Origin: Chalciporus piperatus
Taxonomy: Eukaryota; Basidiomycota; Agaricomycetes; Boletales; Boletaceae
Direction of reading: 5' to 3'
Assembly (NCBI GenBank): GCA_038093975.1
Contig: JBBPTG010000273.1
Location: forward strand, 1-30,393
Length of the DNA stretch: 30,393 nucleotides
Shown: one piece after another, positions 9,768 to 17,959 of the stretch
How positions within the stretch are numbered: position 1 is the stretch's first letter
Layout of the letters: every line of letters begins with the position of its first letter
Program-made: the position numbers and the translations under genes
The notes under the pieces: model-generated
Seen by the model: only the letters and a program-made list of their open reading frames with translations
Told to the model about the DNA's origin: nothing
Database searches by the model: none

Positions 9768-10061
9768 TTACAAGCAGACTGGACTCAGACGTGCAGTGGG
9801 GTCGGGTAGGTCATGGTATTGCGGATGAACAAAGGCATTGAAGTAGGTCAATGTTGTCTCAGGCTCAACTTTGGCTCCTTCCACCGACGAAGGTTGACGA
9901 CCAACTTTACAGTTTAAAATAATGGACCATACATGGGATGTCAATCCATGGACATAGGACCATGGCCCGGGGTGAGTACTCGAGTCCTGCCATGATATAC
10001 TTGATCTCCGTTGGCTACTAGAAATGCTTACACAGACTTCCGCCCATCGGATTGTCCCCAA
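9768..10061 (-). CDS. small ORF, unknown, doubtful
   Basis: A 97-codon frame on the same strand as the gene at 8637-9688 and just upstream of it. The segment GAKVEPETTLTYFNAFVHPQ has protein-like composition, but I recognise nothing. It could be an exon of a decayed gene or chance. Confidence 0.2.
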   Translation of the reverse strand: MGTIRWAEVCVSISSSQRRSSISWQDSSTHPGPWSYVHGLTSHVWSIILNCKVGRQPSSVEGAKVEPETTLTYFNAFVHPQYHDLPDPTARLSPVCL

Positions 10062-10385
10062 CCTTCAAAATGATTCTACTATTAAGCATCTGCCGTGGAC
10101 GGAAGGGCCTATCCCATCCCGTTGGATTAGTGACGGTATGAGCCAACCCCGGGCGATTGGCTTGACAGCCCAGAATTTCAACGCTGCAGGCACACGGAAG
10201 GTATATTGATCACTCCTCCATGGATTTCTCGACCCCACACGGAATGATTGAAACCATCATTTACGACCGAACCAGGATTCAGCATCATGGCCTGGCCGAT
10301 ACGTTCTCAATCTATATCCGCAATGTCATGCCATGCAATCGAGCCGTTGGACGGACTTAGCCCACGTCCGAGTCGGTTGTTCCGC

Positions 10386-10862
10386 CTAAACGATATCAGC
10401 CATCACGACTTCCACTGGTTTCCACCACTTCAGGCTGACACTCGCCTCCATCCCATCGGCATTCTTCGAAGCCTGAAGCCTCTGTTGGTTGCGAATCCTT
10501 TCATAGATGAAATCTTTTGGATTATGAGGTTTTTGTACCAGCGCTTCAAGTTCCTCGGCCGCCACCATAGATTCCTCCGTGAACATCCTCATGAATGTGG
10601 ATCTCCTCGAGGCGGAAGATGCGCGGTCGTGGACCGTCGTCAACTTGTTGAGCTCGACATATGGTCGGAGCTCTCCTCGGGATGTCAGAACCAATGAGAG
10701 AGCACGCGAGTCGTTTGACTCATAAACTGCAATAGTGTCCGTATGTGCGGTTAGGTGATACCCATACATTATGACGAAAGTGAAGATCAAGGCGCGTACG
10801 TCTGACGTGACAGAAGAAAATACAGACGGTCTCCCGCAGTGCTCTCGGAAATGCAGCGGCAC
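10386..10862 (-). CDS. ORF of about 158 codons, unknown, probably an exon fragment
   Basis: Minus-strand frame with protein-like composition over ELRPYVELNKLTTVHDR, EESMVAAEELEALVQKPHNP and DFIYERIRNQQRLQASK. The N and C ends look like non-coding read-through, and the frame probably continues into introns. No family recognised. An overlapping plus-strand frame (10248-10697) is less protein-like. Confidence 0.3.
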   Translation of the reverse strand: MPLHFREHCGRPSVFSSVTSDVRALIFTFVIMYGYHLTAHTDTIAVYESNDSRALSLVLTSRGELRPYVELNKLTTVHDRASSASRRSTFMRMFTEESMVAAEELEALVQKPHNPKDFIYERIRNQQRLQASKNADGMEASVSLKWWKPVEVVMADIV

Positions 10863-10994
10863 ACGCCCCGAAACGGAAGGCTTCGTTGTATAGTATCAGG
10901 TACGATCTGGTCTCCTCCTACCTCTTTCCTCTCCCATGCCCAATTTCCCCATTCTCACTCCTTTTGACATCGCGCCCACCCAGGGAATGTCTGC

Positions 10995-11327
10995 TCAAAT
11001 GCTCATAGCTGTGTTCTCCCAAGCACTCTTGTTCATAGGCAAAGAACAGTTCGAGAAATGGGCTGTAGCATTGATGATCCTCTTCGCAAATTTGGGGTCT
11101 CCGTCTTCATAATGAATATCCGGCATTTGGTGGGTCATATGTTCATGAAATGATTCGTCCCATTTCTTCGTTCTCGATGGCAGACTTAGATATATAGATG
11201 GAAATGGATGCATCGATTTGGGTCGCACGATGCATGGCCCATGTTGCCACGGTTTGTCCGTAGTGAGAAGGAACGACTGCCTTCGTTCAATGTTCGGCCT
11301 GCTTAGAGGGACTTCGGTTTGTCTCAC
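10995..11327 (-). CDS. ORF of about 110 codons, unknown, doubtful
   Basis: Minus-strand frame starting MRQTEVPLSRPNIERR and ending NKSAWENTAMSI. No motif or family is recognised and no splice partners are obvious. Listed because nothing else explains this stretch. Confidence 0.2.
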   Translation of the reverse strand: MRQTEVPLSRPNIERRQSFLLTTDKPWQHGPCIVRPKSMHPFPSIYLSLPSRTKKWDESFHEHMTHQMPDIHYEDGDPKFAKRIINATAHFSNCSLPMNKSAWENTAMSI

Positions 11328-11663
11328 GGCTGCTACTTATACTGCACTCACTCCCACCCCACACTCGTATTCAATTGAACTCGTGTTCAATTGAGCAGGC
11401 CGCCCGCGGTCGTTCACATCTCACGTCGTGCGTAGATCTGTCTCGAACGATCCATATATGTACAGAGTATTGGGGCTACATGGTACATGGCCACGTCATG
11501 TTGCCAGAACTTTGCGCACTCTTACCCATGGTTTGAGTGGGGGCCGGGCTTCATTCACATCTAACGTCGTGCGTCGATAGCAGACATCCCATGACCATGG
11601 CGGCGTCCGCATCCATGGCGGTGAAGCTGAGAAGACTAGTAAGTATGACCAAAGGATCCCCTG

Positions 11664-11672
11664 CATAAAAAG
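11664..11672 (+). promoter_or_regulatory. TATA-like box of the small secreted protein gene
   Basis: CATAAAAAG lies about 70 bp upstream of the ATG at 11741, followed by a pyrimidine-rich leader (TTCTCATTCTCAATC). The spacing fits a fungal core promoter. Confidence 0.45.
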
Positions 11673-11740
11673 CGGCCTTCTCATTCTCAATCTATCCCAA
11701 CCCACCCACTCAGCCCACTTCTCCATTCACCGAGTAAACA

Positions 11741-12259
11741 ATGCAGTTCTCCCGTCTATTCTTTTTCGTCGCTGCTGCAACTGCAGTGCTCGCCGTCCCT
11801 CTTGTGAGTGACCGTTTGGACTCCGGTTCACTGATTGGCACGTCAGGGGGAGGGAACTAATGCGTGTCCATACTATTTCTTAGCTCCCTGAAGAGCGCCA
11901 ACTTGGTGGACTTGGCAATGACCTTCAAGCGCGCCAACATCAAGAGCGCCAACATCAAGAGCGCCAACATCAAGAGCGCCAATACCAAGAGCGCCAACAT
12001 CAAGAGCGCCAACATCAAGAGCGCCAACATCAACGCGGACTTAGCAATGACCTTGGACTCCTTGAAGAGGGGGGATACGTAAGCTCATTTGCTCTTTCAG
12101 TTGTCCTCGGTGTATTCATGCTATTCTCGTAGCCCGACAACTTGAAGCGTGACTCGTGGCGTACGTTCTTGCTCTCTTTCAGCTGCCTCGGGTGTGTTCA
12201 TACTATTTTCTTAGCTCCCTAAAGAGCGCGACCTCCCTCTCCCTGGAGAGCACGGACAT
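11741..12259 (+). CDS. small secreted protein with RQHQE pentapeptide repeats
   Basis: Exon 1 (11741-11803) encodes MQFSRLFFFVAAATAVLAVPL, a classic signal peptide. An 80-bp intron follows; exon 2 (11884-12078, 65 codons, phase 0) encodes LPEERQLGGLGNDL, then six to seven copies of RQHQE, then GLSNDLGLLEEGGY. Further exon-like pieces at 12133-12160 (PDNLKRDSW) and 12215-12259 (LPKERDLPLPGEHGH, resembling the start of exon 2) follow introns that resemble one another, but I cannot join all pieces without a stop, so the 3' end is uncertain. Likely secreted; role unknown. Exon 2 is also open in a second frame (ANIKS repeats), as expected of a 15-bp repeat. Confidence 0.6.
11934..12033 (+). repeat. 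15-bp coding minisatellite
   Basis: Six to seven tandem copies of CGCCAACATCAAGAG, one with TAC in place of CAT, inside exon 2 of the secreted-protein gene. It encodes the RQHQE pentapeptide repeat. Confidence 0.9.
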
Positions 12260-12822
12260 GTAAGTTCGCTATCCTGTTCAGTTGTTTGCCGTGTGTTCAC
12301 CTTATTCTCACCGGTTTCAGCTGTGGAGTTCGGCGTGCTCGTGCCATTCTTCTGGAAATCCCGTGACACAAACGCGACTCGTTGTAAATATCATGTTCAT
12401 CCGTTGTCTTTCTTATCGTGAGGCTTGTCGTCCTTCTATTCGGAATAAACCTTGTCCCATTTATCCCCTTTCTTGATTATTCGGCATCCTGGAATTTCTG
12501 TGTCGATATTTTGTTAACAAAGCGGAAAATATAAATCGCGGAAGTATCAAGTACTGACGAGTCGGCGGGTCGGCCGCGACAAGAATGACTCAGCCGATAC
12601 AGTTTGTAAGACTATCGCAATCAAGTTCATGGCCACCGACTTCCGACGGTCCCTTTGGTCAACTTCCAAGTTTGCGTCCGAGCAAGTTTCCGTTCACGAA
12701 CCCAGACATGTACAACCCAAACCGGTACGTATCGTGCCTAGGTTCATTATGTGTGAATTCGACCAGATCAATAACTCTGAGCGTAACTCGTACCGTCCCG
12801 ATCTTTCATCTTCCGCTGCACA

Positions 12823-13029
12823 TTACGCTGTTTGGCCAACAATGAAATTCCCGCTAGCGTGGTCGTAACTAACCTTCCACCGAGTCTTCTCTGGTAATGT
12901 ATCCAGATTTGCAGACCAGATGAGCTGTCCTGAGGTGGGTTCTAAAAGGACCTCTCCCTCCTCGTAAGTGGAAGTGAGATATGCACGAAGAACCGGTTTA
13001 AAATCAGTTTTAAAATCAGTCACGTTCAC
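12823..13029 (-). CDS. gene fragment of unknown function
   Basis: Minus-strand frame with protein-like composition (YLTSTYEEGEVLLEPTSGQL, WKVSYDHASGNFIVGQTA) that ends in a stop. It includes a small internal duplication giving DFKTDFKP. It may be the 3' exon of the gene whose other part lies beyond the solo LTR, but the connection is not proven. Confidence 0.35.
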   Translation of the reverse strand: MNVTDFKTDFKPVLRAYLTSTYEEGEVLLEPTSGQLIWSANLDTLPEKTRWKVSYDHASGNFIVGQTA

Positions 13030-13058
13030 GCGGCGTCCGTGGCTGACCAGTTAGTACT

Positions 13059-13839
13059 TCAACGGGTTTTCGACAAAAAGGTTTGAACTGGAAAGTGTGA
13101 AAACTAAACGAACTCAGCCGATGCCTAAGAGAGGCGGAAACGACTGAATTCACCTAAACGAACTAGGTACAACTCAAATAAGTAAAGGAACTAAGTAAAG
13201 AAAGTAAATACTCACCTCAGCCGATGCCTAAGAGAGGCGGAAACGACTGAGGCGCTCTGGAAGTGAGACGAGGAGTTTAAGTAAATGGGTGGAGATGTGC
13301 TCGGAACGATCCGACGTGATTCCGGTCCGGAATGACCGATTCCGGGTGCAAAAGGATCAAGGAATGTCAAGGACTTGACATGGATAAGAATAGAAAGGGT
13401 GAATGGTGAACAGAGATGTCACGAAAGGGAATAGACAAGTGAATGACATATAGGAGAACATACGAATGTAAAAGGGATCCGTTCCAATGAATCCGGAGAT
13501 GTTTCCGTGCGTTCCGGGCATCGGAAACATCGGATTAAACACGGAATGCATCCGGAAGTATCTGGTTCCGGATAGGGGCTATCCGGAAGCGGAAAGGAGC
13601 GGATAGGCACGGATTTGACTATAATTTGACAGAAAGACATACCCAATGTTGCGGAATACGCGCGTGAATTGAGGTAACCCCCCCAGCTGCTCTCGAAAAC
13701 CTGGCAAGTACAATATCAGTAGGTCGTCGTTAAAGAGGTCGTGGGTGCTCACCAAGAACGGCATCCACCTTCTCACCAGATTCATTCTGTAGCACCAATG
13801 CATCTGGCGGCAACGGTGGCCCAGGTTCTCCAACGGCAT
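13059..13839 (-). pseudogene. unknown gene 3' end interrupted by a solo LTR
   Basis: Minus-strand frame from about 13839 to 13637 (PPLPPDALVLQNESGEKVDA, then after a possible 50-bp intron FREQLGGLPQFTRVFRNIGY) continues on the other side of the inserted LTR, once one copy of the 5-bp target duplication is discounted, as VFPVQTFLSKTR and a stop at 13059. The host sequence therefore appears to have been coding when the LTR landed. No family recognised; the upstream limit is unclear. Confidence 0.35.
13096..13631 (-). mobile_element. solo copia-type LTR with target-site duplication
   Basis: A 536-bp TG..CA LTR in minus orientation, closely similar to the LTR at 25806-26341. It is flanked by a perfect 5-bp direct repeat GAAAG (13091-13095 and 13632-13636). 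No internal sequence is present, so it is the product of recombination between the two LTRs of a once complete copia insertion. Confidence 0.95.
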
Positions 13840-14025
13840 CCTCGGTAGCCTTTTAGTCTGAAGTTTCAGCCAACAAATACCACGATGAAAGCGTTACTCA
13901 CAGAGAGTTTGAAATCTTTACCATTCTGTGCGTATCAATGCTAAGTGTCCGTAGTGTGTACGAGTAGCAGAATAGAATGAAATGATATTGGTTCAGCTAC
14001 GAGTGTGTGTATACAAGCAAAAGGT
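13840..14025. other. short spacer between host fragment and DIRS element
   Basis: No coding potential seen. It probably contains the left boundary of the DIRS-like element, which I cannot place exactly. Confidence 0.4.
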
Positions 14026-14049
14026 TGGGCGAAAAGCCGTAGGCTTTCC
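14026..14049. repeat. hairpin near the DIRS 3' end
   Basis: Inverted repeat GGG..AAAAGCC / GGCTTTCCC around a GTA loop, about 130 bp beyond the recombinase stop codon. DIRS-like elements carry inverted or split terminal repeats, so it may be part of a terminus. Confidence 0.5.
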
Positions 14050-14175
14050 CGGTCCGAAACTGGACCCGAAGCTGTCGGGATGAGCGAGCTGTGACCCTGT
14101 GAGTTAGGAGCGGGCGATGCAAGCCGGTGTGAGCCGATATCCCGATAGTGTAGGAGCGGTGACTAACCTTAACGA

Positions 14176-15450
14176 TTACCGTACTGGCGGGAGAATGTAT
14201 CGTCTGAGATTCTGCATGAGTTCGGGCTGGTGTTGTAAGAACGGTGCCAGGACGAGGGCGTGATGCCTGAGATATGTAGTGAATGACTCGCTGGACCATC
14301 TTCCCATGGTCTTGACTACGTCGAAGGGTACGCCGGCGAGTAGATAGTGAAGGGTGCCGCCTATGCGTAGGCTGTGCCCTTTGAGATCGGGAAGATCGGG
14401 ATGTGCTTTGGTAATGCTATCGATTCGCTTAGTAACTTCTTTCTTGGATAATGGTCGCATGGAGCCGGATGGATGCTTCCATGAGAAAAGGTGTGCGTAC
14501 GTCTCAACATTGTTTACCCGGAAGTGCGCGTCTATGGCAGATTTTGGATCGGTGGGGGTAGGCGGCTCGTGCGGCGCACAGTGTACATCTTCCCCTTCGG
14601 TCGACACTTTGGTGGAGGGAATGGTAAACTTCATGACTGGGAGGTTGTTGTGGTTGTGGGTAAATGTTAGAGAAGAACGGGTTATGTGTTTAGTAGGGTC
14701 AAACTTTGATATGGCGGGGACCGTGAATTCACCTAGGCGCGCGATGCAATAGAAGGATGAGACTATGCACGCGAAAATCGCGGCGTCGCGCGGGTCATCT
14801 AGGTCCATGACCGCTTTGAATTTTTCTAGTATATGTACTGTGAAGGGGGAACGTTTGGGTCGCCTGGATGATGCGGGAGCGAGTCTGTTCGCACCTTCCA
14901 GTAGCGCTTTGTATTCTCGTTCGTTTATGTCCCAGGGAAGTCCGTGTAGGATATGCCAAGCTCTCAGAGCGGCAGCATAGTTGGCTATGGTAGAACCTGA
15001 CAGCGCGCCTGCGCAGCTGGCCAGGAAAGACGACAGTAAGTTTGGCGATATGGGGGAGCGTTTATCGTCTGGGATGTCGTGTATGTCGCAATAGACATGG
15101 TAGACTAAGAGACCGGTACCATATAGTTCTTTGGTAGTGTCTGCCCACGAGGCGCCGATGACGCTGAGTATGCGTTGTGTCTCGGCCTCGGTGAGGGGTA
15201 CGGTGGATTCGCCATTGACGATGCGTGGTGAGGTTGTGTTGGGAAGCCATTTAACGAGGCGGTGTTTGGCGAGGCAGTGTGGGCGCAATGCGGACGGGAT
15301 TGGGGTGAGGTCGGGTTTGTAGGGTCGAGGTTTGTGAATGCTGGTGGGTTCGTGAGACGGAACGGCCGCGTGAAAACGACTGGTGTGTTTGTTAGCGGCG
15401 AGCGAATGACTGGAAAACGAGTTGGTCGTCTCTTGACTGGGCAGCACTGA
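14176..15450 (-). CDS. DIRS-type tyrosine recombinase
   Basis: Minus-strand frame, open from 15999 but convincing from about 15450. The N-terminal half (TEAETQRILSVIGASWADTT, NYAAALRAWHILHGLPWDIN) is a SAM-like DNA-binding region. The catalytic part shows the first arginine in CIARLGEFTVP (near 14730), the HxxR box in GHSLRIGGTLHYLLAG (near 14365), GRWSS, and the nucleophile tyrosine in TTYLRHHAL (near 14273), ending at YILPPVR. Such enzymes insert a circular DNA copy by recombination, without making target duplications. All catalytic residues are present. The frame overlaps the end of the RNase H frame, so it may be expressed by frameshift or re-initiation. Confidence 0.85.
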   Translation of the reverse strand, partial: SVLPSQETTNSFSSHSLAANKHTSRFHAAVPSHEPTSIHKPRPYKPDLTPIPSALRPHCLAKHRLVKWLPNTTSPRIVNGESTVPLTEAETQRILSVIGASWADTTKELYGTGLLVYHVYCDIHDIPDDKRSPISPNLLSSFLASCAGALSGSTIANYAAALRAWHILHGLPWDINEREYKALLEGANRLAPASSRRPKRSPFTVHILEKFKAVMDLDDPRDAAIFACIVSSFYCIARLGEFTVPAISKFDPTKHITRSSLTFTHNHNNLPVMKFTIPSTKVSTEGEDVHCAPHEPPTPTDPKSAIDAHFRVNNVETYAHLFSWKHPSGSMRPLSKKEVTKRIDSITKAHPDLPDLKGHSLRIGGTLHYLLAGVPFDVVKTMGRWSSESFTTYLRHHALVLAPFLQHQPELMQNLRRYILPPVR

Positions 15451-16373
15451 TTCGTTCGTTGACTTCCTGCTCGCGCTTAAGGCGGTCAATGCATTTAGCG
15501 GCTGCCGGTGTGTACTTTCCGTCGTTGTGTGCTCTGAGTTCGTCGGGGGTGAGAGGGTGATCAAAGTCGACGATGTACGGGCGAAGAGGCTCAGGGATGG
15601 GGATTGGAGGGAGTAGCAGGTGGTCTGGGCCAAGAATTCCCCGGGATGGGTGGTCGGCTGGGTTGTGTTCGCTGGGGACGAACTTTGCGACGATGCTCGA
15701 GCCAAGAGTGGAGCGGCGAGCAAGGAACGCATGTATGCGTTTGAAAACGTCGTTGACGGCGTTGTTCTGGTGCCGTCCGATTCTCCAACTTTCCACGACG
15801 CTAGTGTTGTCGCAGTAGACGATGAGGTTGTGGTGTTGGGGAAAAAGGTTTGCGAGGGCTGCGATGAGGAGTTCGAGGCCGACTGCCTCTGCCCACGCGA
15901 TATCGCGCTTGCCGTTGTGGGTTTGCCAGCCTGGGATGAGTCGCCAGGCTCGCCATCTTTCGTCGATGACGACTCCGATGCCCACGCTAGAGCTAGCATC
16001 AGAGAACGCGTTTAGGTCATGGTAGGTGGGCAGAGGGATGATGGCGTGTGATGCTGCGCCTGTGGACAAAGTTTGTTGCCACCACTCGAGGTCAGGCTTG
16101 ATGGTTTTTTTTGGGCGATGGGGCATGAAAGGTTTTTTCTCACAGACGGCGAGGAACCGTTCGAGGCCGGTGAGGTAAGCTCTGCCTTCCGGAATGATCG
16201 CGGCTGTGTGTAGCAGCTTACCATACAATTTTTGTACGTCCTCGAGGATGTGTGTGCGGCGCTGGTTCCATTCGCTTATGGCCTTCAGGTATTTGTCGCG
16301 CTTGTCTGCGTTGAGAGAGACGGTGCGCGATTCGAGGTCCCACAGAAAACCGATGTAAACGGTCGAGCGGCCG
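15392..16373 (-). CDS. DIRS reverse transcriptase C terminus and RNase H, truncated
   Basis: Minus-strand frame open from the gypsy junction. It begins in the thumb region of reverse transcriptase (YIGFLWDLESRTVSLNADKR), runs through LYGKLLHTAAIIPEGRAYL and then an RNase-H-like domain with LNAFSDASSSVGIGVVI, AEAVGLELL, VYCDNTSVV and HNPADHPSRG, giving the D-E-D-D acidic residues. The catalytic part of the reverse transcriptase (palm) is missing because the gypsy LTR replaces it at 16373. The end of the frame overlaps the recombinase frame. Confidence 0.82.
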
Positions 16374-16545
16374 TGTTACGAACGCTCCATTCCTTATCCT
16401 AATCGTCCCTACATTCCATTACGCTTACTAGGTTTCTCTTCGTTTCTTGGACTTAGTCGTTTCACTTTCTCTTTTGTTATCTTATCTTATCGTATCACGT
16501 GACTTACTTACATAAGCTAGGTCTAGACCTTCGCTTACTAACTGA

Positions 16546-16657
16546 TGACTCACCGCTCACTCGTCAGCATCAGTCAGCATTACTCATCATATGACTCACG
16601 CTTACTCATTCCGCAGTAGAGCTAGTTACGCTATTGGCTAGTAGTCAGTATGAGTCA
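16546..16657 (+). promoter_or_regulatory. three Gcn4/AP-1-like sites in the LTR U3
   Basis: TGACTCA at 16546-16552 and 16592-16598, TGAGTCA at 16651-16657. These are perfect matches to the bZIP consensus TGASTCA and are also visible in the other LTRs. With the upstream CACGTG they suggest induction by starvation or stress regulators, by inference only. Confidence 0.5.
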
Positions 16658-16712
16658 TACCCAGTCACCTACGATAAGGTTTAGCCACAACATGTACAAA
16701 CATTGACAATAG

Positions 16713-16720
16713 TATATAAA
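16713..16720 (+). promoter_or_regulatory. TATA box of the gypsy LTR
   Basis: TATATAAA, 34 bp upstream of the sequence CAGTCTTGTTCT that pairs with the primer-binding site. It is conserved at the matching place in the 3' LTR and in the minus-strand LTR. Confidence 0.7.
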
Positions 16721-16851
16721 CCTGGGTCGACAAGCACTGGACTCCCCAGTCTTGTTCTCCTGGAGTTTCCTCATCGAACCTCAGCCAAGTACATCGGCTC
16801 GCTATTGTCTAGTGTGAGTCTTAACTCTTAGTTGAGTTGAGTTGTTTCATT

Positions 16852-16863
16852 AGAACAAGACTG
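16852..16863 (+). promoter_or_regulatory. primer-binding site, self-priming type
   Basis: AGAACAAGACTG begins 2 nt after the LTR end, the usual spacing. It is the exact reverse complement of CAGTCTTGTTCT at 16747-16758, which lies where the mRNA should start. Family knowledge: Tf1-type chromoviruses prime reverse transcription by folding back the mRNA 5' end onto such a site. I see no resemblance to a tRNA 3' end. Confidence 0.65.
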
Positions 16864-16993
16864 ATATTTTCTTTTGTCTTAGCGTCTCGTCGCTACCACA
16901 CGTGTTCTTGTACGCCACTTCAACCGATTGATCACTAGTGGGTACCGCGCTGCTTGTACGCGCCTCGTCATCGCTGACTTTATTTTTGAATAA

Positions 16994-17959
16994 GTGTCGA
17001 GCAACCCCGCCGCATCTCAGCGCGCCGCGTCCCCTGTACCTTCCATCCAGTGGAACGGTATACTTGATCTCCCCGCCGTCGAGAACAACCTCGACTTCAC
17101 CAGCGTCATCAGAAACCTCGAAAGAGCTGCGGAGGTCTTCCCCGGCTTCACTAGTATCATCGACGACCTCGAGCGAGAGAACGCTCGTGTCCAGGAAGAC
17201 TACGCTCGTGCTCAGGCGTTTCACGCCGAGAGAGAAAGGGAGATCATCGAGAAGTACTCAGCGCCGATAGTCCCAGAGCCCGACTATTCGGATCTCTACG
17301 TAGATTGGAAAGAACCTCCGGTAATTCCTTCCTACCCATACCAGTTACCTTCAGAGGTTTACATTCACCCTCTCGGTACCCTTCGGTTACCTCATCATCC
17401 CGCCAATCTCCAGATCGGCACTCGTCGACTTCCGTCGCTCCCTCCCATCGAGGCTATTCGGGCACCGTTGCCGCCCAACCCCCAGCAGATACTAGCCGAC
17501 GCCTTCGGCGTTGAAGAATTATTCTACCGTGCCTCCTCCATTCCCAGAGCCCCAACCCCGCTCGCGGAGCCCGTTGATTGGACAGCCATCGACGAGGATC
17601 TTCTTGCTCTTCAACACCAATTCCCCATTGGAGTCTCTGGTCGTACGGAAAGTTTCCGCCGCGCTCTCTATCACACGCTTATATCCCTGGCAGGTGAGAA
17701 GTCGATTCGAGAGAACATTGACGATCGGGTACGTCAACGCCGACGAAGCGACAGGCTACTTAGAGGTATCCCTGAGAACGCCGGTACTCGTATTAAGGAG
17801 AGAGTACCAACCCCGCGTCCTACTCGCCGCACTCGCCGCCCTAAGCCTCTCGTCCCTCTTAGGAAGATTCGCCCAGTTCAGCTTACAGGCCTTCCTACTA
17901 CTTTCATACCTCATCTTCGGCCACGTAATTCTCTCAGACGACCTTCGCGTTACCTTTGA
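16994..17959 (+). CDS. pre-gag ORF A, no ATG, unknown function
   Basis: An open frame of 321 codons that starts with GTG immediately after an in-frame TAA and contains no ATG. The first 30 residues (SSNPAASQRAASPVPSIQWN onwards) are nearly identical in the other copy, so translation must begin at or before this point. It could start at a near-cognate codon or be joined by splicing: CTGAC, a T-rich tract and AATAAG end exactly at 16994, like an intron 3' end. Middle: charged helix (DLERENARVQEDYARAQAF); then DYSDLYVDW, a proline-rich part, and an Arg-rich C terminus (RPTRRTRRPKPLVPLRKIRP). The last 460 bp overlap ORF B. A nucleic-acid-binding or Gag-like accessory role is possible but unproven. 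Confidence 0.6.
   Translation: MSSNPAASQRAASPVPSIQWNGILDLPAVENNLDFTSVIRNLERAAEVFPGFTSIIDDLERENARVQEDYARAQAFHAEREREIIEKYSAPIVPEPDYSDLYVDWKEPPVIPSYPYQLPSEVYIHPLGTLRLPHHPANLQIGTRRLPSLPPIEAIRAPLPPNPQQILADAFGVEELFYRASSIPRAPTPLAEPVDWTAIDEDLLALQHQFPIGVSGRTESFRRALYHTLISLAGEKSIRENIDDRVRQRRRSDRLLRGIPENAGTRIKERVPTPRPTRRTRRPKPLVPLRKIRPVQLTGLPTTFIPHLRPRNSLRRPSRYL

Larger units (their letters stand above)
14026..16373 (-). mobile_element. DIRS-like tyrosine-recombinase retroelement, 5' truncated
   Basis: On the minus strand it encodes the C-terminal part of reverse transcriptase, an RNase H, and a tyrosine recombinase in an overlapping frame, the combination that defines DIRS-like elements. The right end is cut at 16373 by the gypsy LTR, and the missing reverse transcriptase is not found on the far side of the gypsy element. 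Confidence 0.85.
16374..16849 (+). repeat. gypsy 5' LTR
   Basis: Starts TGTTACGAACG and ends GTTTCA. U3 contains an E-box CACGTG (16496-16501), the palindrome GGTCTAGACC (16520-16529), three TGA(C/G)TCA sites (16546, 16592, 16651) and a TATA box (16713). The predicted transcript start is near 16747. Confidence 0.95.

Noticed and set aside
11864..12082. Reading exon 2 of the secreted-protein gene as ANIKSANIKS repeats
   Set aside because: Open only because the 15-bp repeat lacks stops; the signal-peptide exon joins in phase 0 to the RQHQE frame instead.
12585..12730. Possible first exon MTQPIQFVRLSQSSSW... followed by a GTACGT donor
   Set aside because: The frame is plausible, but I find no partner exon or family, and overlapping frames are equally open; too weak to annotate as a gene.
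16938..17270. Frame starting MGTALLVRASS in the gypsy leader, also present near 2558-2842
   Set aside because: It starts at GTG, and the two copies lose similarity in this frame where indels occur, whereas ORF A keeps its frame; only the latter looks constrained.
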